From Candidatus Poribacteria bacterium (lineage in GTDB: Bacteria > Poribacteria > WGA-4E > WGA-3G): DNA of 64,000 nt. Both the position numbers and the translations under genes were made by a program. This document shows, piece by piece, positions 8,852-14,452 of the stretch. The notes under the pieces are model-generated. The model was given only the letters and a program-made list of their open reading frames with translations, ran no database searches and was not told the origin of the DNA. The stretch spans positions 93,359 through 157,358 of the forward strand of contig JAPPES010000140.1 of the NCBI GenBank assembly GCA_028824125.1, given 5' to 3'. The stretch's first letter is position 1. Each line of letters begins with the position of its first letter.

Positions 8852-9877
8852 TCAATTGCGTGAAGGACTATGCATAAATTGGTCTGTCCGTTCTGTGGCT
8901 CGGTAAGCATGCATGCGGAGTTCTTCCACGATTCCTAAAACGCCATCGTAACTATCACAGGTGACCAAACGGTAACGGAAAGGTTTGACATGCGGAATGC
9001 TTTTAAAATAGTTTGTATAGTGCCGCCGCATTTCTACTAATCCAAGTTTCAATCCCTTCCACTTGATAGAAAAATCCAAGTGCTTCCTAAATACAGCGAT
9101 GCGCTCATCTATTGAGGGCGGTGGAAGTGGTTCGCCTGTTTCAAAGTAGTGTTTTATCTCATTGAAAATCCACGGGTAGCCAATTGCGGCACGTCCGATC
9201 ATGATACCATCCACACCGTATTGTTGTCGCATCTGTGCGGCTTTCTGAGGACTATCCACATCACCGTTGCCGAAAACGGGGATATTCATACGTGGATTAT
9301 CCTTTATTTTTCCGATGAGCGTCCAATCTGCTTCCCCTTTATACATCTGACACCGTGTCCGTCCGTGAATTGCAATGGCACGGATGCCGACATCTTGCAG
9401 GCGTTCTGCTACCTCAACAATATACTTTGTATTATCGTCCCATCCCAACCGCGTTTTGACGGTGATCGGCAACGTAGTGGTTCTCACCATTTCGGCAGTC
9501 ATTTTGACCATCTTCGGAATGTCCTGCAAGATACCTGCGCCTGCGCCTTTCCGTGTGACTTTTTTGACAGGACATCCATAATTAATGTCAATGATGTCAG
9601 GTTGGACACGTTCAGTAATTTCAACTGATTCTCGCATTACCTCAATATCGTGTCCAAAAATTTGGATGCCAATCGGTTTTTCGTTTTCAAAGATGTCTAA
9701 CTTGGCAACACTCTGCGCAGCATCGCGGATGAGTGCTTCGGAAGAGATGAATTCGGTATACATGAGATCCGCACCGTTTTCCTTACACACAGCGCGAAAA
9801 GGTGGATCACTGACATCTTCCATCGGAGCTAGTAGAAGTGGAAAATCTGATATGTTGAGGTTACCAATTGTTAGCAT
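8852..9877 (-). CDS. dusB: tRNA-dihydrouridine synthase
   Basis: A 341-residue FMN-dependent enzyme that reduces uridine to dihydrouridine in tRNA. APMEDVSDPPFR near the start, NYGCPVKKV with the general-acid C102, VKTRLGWD and the FMN-binding GNGDV and IGRAAIGYPW motifs are all present. The protein is of DusB type. It begins 11 bases after the toxin gene ending at 9889, with no obvious ribosome site of its own, so it is probably translated and transcribed as part of the toxin-antitoxin operon. A copy of its first codons survives upstream at 10482-10532. Confidence 0.93.
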   Translation of the reverse strand: MLTIGNLNISDFPLLLAPMEDVSDPPFRAVCKENGADLMYTEFISSEALIRDAAQSVAKLDIFENEKPIGIQIFGHDIEVMRESVEITERVQPDIIDINYGCPVKKVTRKGAGAGILQDIPKMVKMTAEMVRTTTLPITVKTRLGWDDNTKYIVEVAERLQDVGIRAIAIHGRTRCQMYKGEADWTLIGKIKDNPRMNIPVFGNGDVDSPQKAAQMRQQYGVDGIMIGRAAIGYPWIFNEIKHYFETGEPLPPPSIDERIAVFRKHLDFSIKWKGLKLGLVEMRRHYTNYFKSIPHVKPFRYRLVTCDSYDGVLGIVEELRMHAYRATERTDQFMHSPSRN

Positions 9878-9888
9878 AAGTATAATTT

Positions 9889-10194
9889 TTAGTCGTCTTG
9901 GTGTCGTATTCTTCGGATATATTCATCATGCTTTCCTATCCAAAACCAGACCAATGTCCCATTTTCTTCACGTGCTAAGGCACGGTAATCTCTATTTATT
10001 CGTACAGCCCAACGCTTACCCACTCTCTTCAAATTCAGAGATGGGTGTTTCGAATCTTGCTGCAGGAGTTCAAACTTGTTGTCTGCTTGTTGTTGGACCA
10101 CTCGCGGAAGGTTTTGATAACATCTCCAAAAATAAGGTGTAGTTTTATAGATCTTTGCACCTACCTGCTCGGAGATCTTCAACAGCCTCCTCAA
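9889..10194 (-). CDS. RelE/HigB-like toxin (copy A, intact)
   Basis: A 101-residue protein. The segment with FWRCYQNLP, HPSLNLKRVGKRWAVRIN, DYRALARE and WFWIGKHDEY is typical of the ParE/RelE/HigB-like toxin superfamily of mRNA interferases and gyrase inhibitors. The first 15 or so codons overlap the end of the antitoxin gene by 50 bases; translational coupling is likely, and the true start could be a later codon. The downstream dusB begins 11 bases after the stop. The nearly identical copy B at 10545-10812 is frameshifted. Confidence 0.72.
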   Translation of the reverse strand: MRRLLKISEQVGAKIYKTTPYFWRCYQNLPRVVQQQADNKFELLQQDSKHPSLNLKRVGKRWAVRINRDYRALAREENGTLVWFWIGKHDEYIRRIRHQDD

Positions 10195-10447
10195 TAAGAT
10201 GATCCAATTTTCCTGCTTTTACGTCTTCCTCAAGCTGCTCACACCATTCTTCCCATTCAGCTTTTAAGACCTTATGAAGCCGGTTTTCAAGGGTTTTTAG
10301 CAGTTCTTCTTGGGTGCTTTCTTCGCCCTTAACTTCAGGGATTTCTGGTATCCATCCTATCCACCCATCACCGTTTTTTTGTATGTGAGCAGCATACGTT
10401 TCCATAGGGTCGAGATACTGAATATTAACGGTCTGAATCTGTTCCAT
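10145..10447 (-). CDS. HicB-like antitoxin (copy A)
   Basis: A 100-residue protein. The N-terminal half (YAAHIQKNGDGWIGWIPEIP, then TQEELLKTLE) resembles the partial RNase H fold of HicB-family antitoxins. The C-terminal half is acidic and helical and ends DLRAGRCKDL, likely the toxin-binding tail. It pairs with a RelE/HigB-like toxin rather than HicA. AAGGAGT precedes the ATG. The TATAAT at 10483-10478 is kept, but the matching -35 and operator present in copy B are lost at the duplication junction, so expression probably depends on the upstream promoter. Confidence 0.7.
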   Translation of the reverse strand: MEQIQTVNIQYLDPMETYAAHIQKNGDGWIGWIPEIPEVKGEESTQEELLKTLENRLHKVLKAEWEEWCEQLEEDVKAGKLDHLIEEAVEDLRAGRCKDL

Positions 10448-10481
10448 GGATGACTCCTTGTGTTAAAGTTTAGATTTATTA

Positions 10482-10532
10482 TACCCTTAGAGGTGGAAAA
10501 TCTGAGATGCTGAAGTTGCCAATTGTTAGCAT
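10482..10532 (-). pseudogene. Duplicated 5' remnant of dusB
   Basis: Seventeen codons from the ATG at 10532, reading MLTIGNFSISDFPPLRV and then TAA. The first 14 or so match the real DusB start (MLTIGNLNISDFP) with few changes. It marks the breakpoint of the tandem duplication; its stop codon overlaps the TATAAT of antitoxin copy A. Confidence 0.8.
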
Positions 10533-10544
10533 AAGTATAATTTT

Positions 10545-10812
10545 TTAGTCGTCTTGGTGTCGTATTCTTCGGATGTATTCATCATGCTTTCCTATCCAAA
10601 ACCAGACCAATGTGCCATTTTCTTCACGCGCTAAGGCACGGTAATCTCTACTGAATTCTTGCAGACCAAAGATCTTTTCCTACCTTCTTAAAATCCAAAG
10701 AAGGATGTTTCGAGTCCTGTTTCAAAAGGACGAAACTCTTGTTGCACGTTGTTGAAGTTGTTGTGAAAGATTACGAAAGCATTTCCAAAACGCTTGATCA
10801 GTTCTATAGATC
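10545..10812 (-). pseudogene. RelE/HigB-like toxin (copy B, frameshifted)
   Basis: The sequence aligns throughout with the intact toxin at 9889-10194, and the C-terminal part from DYRAL to the stop is nearly identical. Two single-base indels break it: one missing base near codon 25 (GCAACAAGAG) leads to TGA, and one extra base near ATTCAGTAGAGATTAC creates an in-frame TAG. Correcting both restores a full toxin reading. The gene cannot make a complete toxin as assembled. Confidence 0.8.
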
Positions 10813-11106
10813 GGTACACTTTCCTGCACGCAAATCCTCAAGAGCCTTTTCGGCCAATTTATCAAGCTTTCCAGCTTTGATGTCTTCTTCTAATTGCTTA
10901 TCCCATGCTTTCCAGTCAGCCTCTAAAGTTTCATAAAGCGTTTGTTCAAGAGTTTTCAGGAGTGTTTCTTTTGTGGTATCTTCGCACTTTACTTTAGGAT
11001 ATTCTTGTATCCATCCCATCCAACCATCCCCATTCCTTTGGACATAAGCAGTATAGGTTGTTTCGTATTCCGAATCATAGATTTTGACGGTCTGAATCTG
11101 TTCCAT
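10804..11106 (-). CDS. HicB-like antitoxin (copy B)
   Basis: A 100-residue paralogue of the antitoxin at 10145-10447, same length and same ends (MEQIQTV at the start, DLRAGKCTDL at the stop), with many substitutions in the middle. Its frame is intact although its toxin partner is a pseudogene, so it may survive as a spare antitoxin or regulator of both copies. It has an intact consensus promoter and a palindrome in the promoter spacer, and is the promoter-proximal gene of the whole array leading to dusB. Confidence 0.7.
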   Translation of the reverse strand: MEQIQTVKIYDSEYETTYTAYVQRNGDGWMGWIQEYPKVKCEDTTKETLLKTLEQTLYETLEADWKAWDKQLEEDIKAGKLDKLAEKALEDLRAGKCTDL

Positions 11107-11136
11107 GGATGAATCCTTGTGTTAAAGTTTAGATTT

Positions 11137-11165
11137 ATTATACCTTGCAATAGTGCTATTGTCAA
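11137..11165 (-). promoter_or_regulatory. Consensus promoter with palindromic operator for the antitoxin array
   Basis: On the minus strand, TTGACA (11165-11160), a 17-base spacer and TATAAT (11142-11137), a perfect sigma70 consensus. The spacer contains the palindrome CAATAG-TG-CTATTG (11148-11161), well placed for repression by an antitoxin-toxin complex. A leader of about 25 bases with AAGGA follows. Confidence 0.75.
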
Positions 11166-11186
11166 GTAAATCAAGATGCAGCGGGT

Positions 11187-11566
11187 GTAAAGTTTTTGTC
11201 ACTTATCTGTCTGAATCACGGATTATCGCCAAATCAACGGTATGAATCATGGAGCATGCCACACGCGCATGCTGCTTTAGGCATTCCCCGGATTTCACCG
11301 ATTGCGCGGATTCTATGCTTGGAGATGCCAAGTCGTTTTTCGTCTGGGCGATGTTCCTCGTCCGATAGTCCGTTTCTGTAGCACGGGGAATGCCTAAAGA
11401 CGAATACGCGTATGGTATTCGCCATGATTCATACCGTTGATTTCACTTCCAGATTGCGCTTTGGGGGATAGCACAAACTGGAAGTTCATGGGACAAAACG
11501 CTTGCTTGTTTTGGTGTCATCCGCGATAATCCGCGATTCAGACAACACACATGATAAAAACTTTAC
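11187..11566. repeat. Large nested inverted-repeat element
   Basis: Outer arms of about 43 bases at 11187-11229 and 11523-11566 are inverted copies of each other (GTAAAGTTTTT ... CTGAATC-CGGATTATCGC). Inside them 11231-11252 and 11422-11443 form a perfect 22-base inverted pair containing AATCAACGGTATGAATCATG. A further GGCATTCCCCG/CGGGGAATGCC pair lies inside. No ORF is supported within it. It fills the gap between the antitoxin promoter and argG and shares its inner module with five other loci in the window. Confidence 0.8.
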
Positions 11567-11583
11567 CCCCTTCAGTTTGGATA

Positions 11584-11612
11584 TTGCGAATTATGAATAA
11601 TCGTGATATAAT
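11584..11612 (+). promoter_or_regulatory. argG promoter giving a predicted leaderless transcript
   Basis: TTGCGA (11584-11589), a 17-base spacer and TATAAT (11607-11612). Transcription would start about 7 bases further, at 11619, which is the A of the argG ATG. No ribosome-binding sequence lies between. Confidence 0.6.
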
Positions 11613-11618
11613 TGAGTT

Positions 11619-12857
11619 ATGAATATACATCAATTAAAAGGAAAAACCGTCGGCGCAGCGGTCTCTGGCGGTCTTGATAGCTGCACAATTACGAAGTGGT
11701 TAGTTGATAACGGTGTCAACGTTGTCTGCTTCACAGCGGACCTCGGACAACCCGATGAGCGGGATGTTGAAGAAATCCGAGAACGGATGCTGGCATGCGG
11801 TGCCCAAGAGGCGGTCATCGCTGATGCAAAGGATGACCTCGCTGAAGCGGGAATCCGTCTCATTCAGTGTCAGGCGAAGTATGAAGGCGGATATTGGAAC
11901 ACAACTGGCATTGCTCGACATATTACCGTAAAGGCACTGCTGCCAGAAATGGAAAAACGTGGAATTTCTATTTTAACGCACGGGGCAACAGGACGCGGAA
12001 ACGACCAGGTCCGGTTTCAACTCGCTACGAATATGCTTAATCCCAACTTTTCTGTTTACGCGCCGTGGCGGGATGCTGAATTCCTAAAGCATTTTGGAGG
12101 TAGGAAGGAGATGATTGATTTCTGCCAAGAACACGGTTTACCGATTACCGCTACGCATGAAAAACCTTACTCTACAGATGCAAATTTGTTGGGATTGACG
12201 CATGAGGCGGGCAGGTTAGAATCACTAAAAACACCCGCAGGATTTATTACACCAGGAATGGGGGTGCATCCGAAAGACGCGCCAGATGATGTAGAACATT
12301 TTACCGTCACGTTTGCGCGGGGAACACCTATTGAAGTAAACGGGAGTCCTTGCACACCTTTGATGAGCTTGATAGCAGCAAACCGAATTGGTGGACGAAA
12401 CGGGGTCGGTATTGGGATTCACACTGTTGAAAACAGATTTGTCGGGATTAAGAGCCGTGGCGTTTATGAATCACCTGGGATGGAATTGCTTGGCAGATGT
12501 TATGAGTTTCTGCTGCAACTGATTTTAGATAGGCGCGCACGCCGGCATTTTGATAGTGTAGCTTCTACAATCGCTGAACAGATTTATCAAGGCTATTGGT
12601 TTGATGCTGCTACGCAAGCACTATTAGCTTCAATTGAACCTTTGACGCGTTTAGCAAGTGGGACGATTACGGTAGCACTGTATAAAGGGAATGTAGCATT
12701 TCATGCTGCAACCGGTGTTCCGCATTCACTTTACTCTGAAGAAACGGCTTCAATGGAGGCAATTGGTGATTTCGATCATGCGGATTCGGAAGGGTTTTTG
12801 GCGGTGCTTGGTGTCGGCGCCCGTGCTTCTGCTATTGCAGGACAGACGCAAGAGTAG
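11619..12857 (+). CDS. argG: Argininosuccinate synthase
   Basis: A 412-residue ATP-pyrophosphatase-type enzyme joining citrulline and aspartate to argininosuccinate for arginine synthesis. The P-loop AVSGGLDS is at the N-terminus; the family usually has SGGLDT, so the last residue is a conservative change. ILTHGATGRGNDQVRF and the TLEKPY-like THEKPYSTD motif are intact, and the length is normal. The start is fixed by ATG 11619, with the predicted transcription start at the same base. No other arginine gene is adjacent; hicBA follows after 65 bases. Confidence 0.95.
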   Translation: MNIHQLKGKTVGAAVSGGLDSCTITKWLVDNGVNVVCFTADLGQPDERDVEEIRERMLACGAQEAVIADAKDDLAEAGIRLIQCQAKYEGGYWNTTGIARHITVKALLPEMEKRGISILTHGATGRGNDQVRFQLATNMLNPNFSVYAPWRDAEFLKHFGGRKEMIDFCQEHGLPITATHEKPYSTDANLLGLTHEAGRLESLKTPAGFITPGMGVHPKDAPDDVEHFTVTFARGTPIEVNGSPCTPLMSLIAANRIGGRNGVGIGIHTVENRFVGIKSRGVYESPGMELLGRCYEFLLQLILDRRARRHFDSVASTIAEQIYQGYWFDAATQALLASIEPLTRLASGTITVALYKGNVAFHAATGVPHSLYSEETASMEAIGDFDHADSEGFLAVLGVGARASAIAGQTQE

Positions 12858-12900
12858 TTGAAAAGTGTAAATATGTATGCTATAATATAAGCATATTATA
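12858..12900 (+). promoter_or_regulatory. hicBA promoter overlapped by a palindromic operator
   Basis: TTGAAA (12858-12863), a 17-base spacer and TATAAT (12881-12886), beginning directly at the argG stop codon. TATAATATAAGCATATTATA (12881-12900) is a perfect 8+8 inverted repeat covering the -10 box and the start site, a likely site for HicB autorepression. Confidence 0.7.
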
Positions 12901-12922
12901 CTACAATTCTGAAAGGGGTCAA

Positions 12923-13159
12923 ATGATGAAAACACAAACTTTCACGGCAAGTATCTCGCAAGATGAAGAAATGTATATTGCTCAGTGTTTAGAGGTAGAT
13001 GTTGCAAGTCAAGGTAAAAGTGAAGATGAAGCAGTTGAAAATCTTAAAGAAGCGTTAGAACTCTATTTTGAGCCTCCTTGTCCCACCGTAATGCCGAAAA
13101 TCCGCAAATTTCAAGTATCCGTCAGTGCCAATGAAACCGCTTTCCTATCGTCAGATTAA
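12923..13159 (+). CDS. hicB: HicB family antitoxin
   Basis: A 78-residue protein. The segment FTASISQDEEMYIAQCLE followed by VASQGKSEDEAVENLKEALELY is the classic HicB partial RNase H-like domain that blocks HicA. An AAGGGG site precedes two adjacent ATGs (12923 and 12926). The end overlaps the hicA gene by 29 bases, indicating coupled translation. The order, antitoxin first, is the reverse of the E. coli hicAB order but common elsewhere. Expression is probably autoregulated through the palindrome just upstream. Confidence 0.88.
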   Translation: MMKTQTFTASISQDEEMYIAQCLEVDVASQGKSEDEAVENLKEALELYFEPPCPTVMPKIRKFQVSVSANETAFLSSD

Positions 13160-13346
13160 ACGCAAACTGGAAAAGGCAGGATTTGTATTAATTCATCAGC
13201 GCGGGAGTCATGTAAAGTTTGTTCGTGAAAGCCAAAATGAAGTCTGCACCGTAATGGTTCCAAATCATCGTGAAGTAAAAGTTGGAACTCTACGATCCAT
13301 TATCAGACATGCGGGGCTCACATTAGATGAATTCGAAAGACTTTAA
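13131..13346 (+). CDS. hicA: HicA family toxin (mRNA interferase)
   Basis: A 71-residue double-stranded-RNA-binding-fold toxin that cleaves mRNA during translation. The pattern RQIKRKLEKAGFVL, then RGSHVKF with the catalytic His (H27), then VPNHREVKVGTLRSIIRHAG matches HicA closely. I chose the ATG at 13131; an in-frame GTG lies at 13125. It overlaps hicB and has no strong ribosome site, so it is probably translated by coupling. Confidence 0.92.
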   Translation: MKPLSYRQIKRKLEKAGFVLIHQRGSHVKFVRESQNEVCTVMVPNHREVKVGTLRSIIRHAGLTLDEFERL

Positions 13347-13379
13347 TGATAGGTACGGATTCCTTTCAGTATTTCAAAA

Positions 13380-14372
13380 TTATGGAACTTCAATCTTTGA
13401 AAATACTTGTGTGATTATGCTTTCAACATCAAGCCCTTCCGCTTCCGCTTCATAACTTATGATTACGCGATGCCTTAGCACATCCATTCCTACTTCATGG
13501 ATGTCTTCAGGCGTAACATATCCACGTTGTGAGAGGAATGCCCGCGCCCGTGCGGCAAGTGCAAGAAAAATGGTCGCGCGCGGCGATGCCCCATATTCAA
13601 TCAGCGGACTCAATTCGTCTAATTGATAAGTTTCTGGTGCGCGTGTTGCACACACAAGATCGACGATGTAAGTCTCTAACTGTTCAGCCATATAGATGTC
13701 GCGCGTGAGTTCACGGAATCTGATAATATCTTCACAAGAGACCACTTGTTGAATTTCAGCTATCTCTTCCGTTGTCATCCGCCGCAGGATTTGCAATTCT
13801 TCTGAATGTGATGGGTAGTTAACCTTTACCTTTAGCATAAACCTATCTATTTGTGCTTCAGGGAGTGGATAAGTGCCTTCCTGCTCAATCGGGTTTTGTG
13901 TGGCTAAAACGATAAATGGGTCGTCAAGTGGATAGGTAGTACCGCCAATCGTGACCTGTCGTTCCTGCATTGCTTCTAACAATGCACTTTGTACCTTTGC
14001 TGGTGCGCGGTTTATTTCATCCGCGAGGACTACGTTGACAAAAATAGGACCTTGCTTGGTGTAGAATTCGCCCTTGTGTTGGTCATAAATTAAGGTGCCG
14101 ATAAGGTCCGCAGGGAGCAGGTCAGGTGTAAACTGGAGTCGGTTGTAAGAAGCATCAATCGTTTTTGCAAGCGCCGCAATAGCAGTGGTCTTTGCAAGTC
14201 CAGGGACACCTTCCAGTAAAACGTGTCCGTTACAAAGTAATCCGATAATCAAGCCTTCAAGCAGTGCGCGTTGCCCAACGATAATTTTGCCTGTCTCGTC
14301 CAGTATTTGCTGTATGAGGCTGCTATCTGCCTGAATGCGGGCATTCATTGCGTCTAAATCGTAGTTTTGCAT
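13380..14372 (-). CDS. MoxR family AAA+ ATPase
   Basis: A 330-residue AAA+ ATPase of the MoxR/RavA clade, which acts as a chaperone in assembling enzyme complexes or in envelope stress. Walker A is GVPGLAKT (55-62), Walker B is VVLADEINR (114-122), followed by ALLEAMQERQVTIGG and the ATQNPIEQEGTYPLPEAQIDR sensor region. MoxR genes are usually followed by DUF58 and VWA genes, but none is adjacent here; the next gene upstream on this strand is a WD40 protein, and a VWA protein lies separately at 25389-26612. Confidence 0.93.
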   Translation of the reverse strand: MQNYDLDAMNARIQADSSLIQQILDETGKIIVGQRALLEGLIIGLLCNGHVLLEGVPGLAKTTAIAALAKTIDASYNRLQFTPDLLPADLIGTLIYDQHKGEFYTKQGPIFVNVVLADEINRAPAKVQSALLEAMQERQVTIGGTTYPLDDPFIVLATQNPIEQEGTYPLPEAQIDRFMLKVKVNYPSHSEELQILRRMTTEEIAEIQQVVSCEDIIRFRELTRDIYMAEQLETYIVDLVCATRAPETYQLDELSPLIEYGASPRATIFLALAARARAFLSQRGYVTPEDIHEVGMDVLRHRVIISYEAEAEGLDVESIITQVFSKIEVP

Positions 14373-14452
14373 ATTTTAATAACTGTCAGATCACTAATAT
14401 AGGTAGATAAAACCGTTATTACGTTCCCTGTCCATTCCTCATAGTATCAGGT

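Larger units (their letters stand above)
9827..11145 (-). repeat. Tandem duplication of a toxin-antitoxin unit (about 655 bp per copy)
   Basis: The segment from inside dusB codon 17 through the antitoxin leader (about 9827-10486) is repeated at about 10482-11142. Both copies contain, in order on the minus strand, an antitoxin gene with the same leader, a toxin frame, and the first codons of dusB. Distances agree: antitoxin starts are 659 bases apart and dusB starts 655. The antitoxins are now only a little over half identical, so the duplication is old. Confidence 0.85.

Noticed and set aside
9149-9628. Long plus-strand frame antisense to dusB
   Set aside because: It is the shadow of a conserved gene; its translation has no family features.
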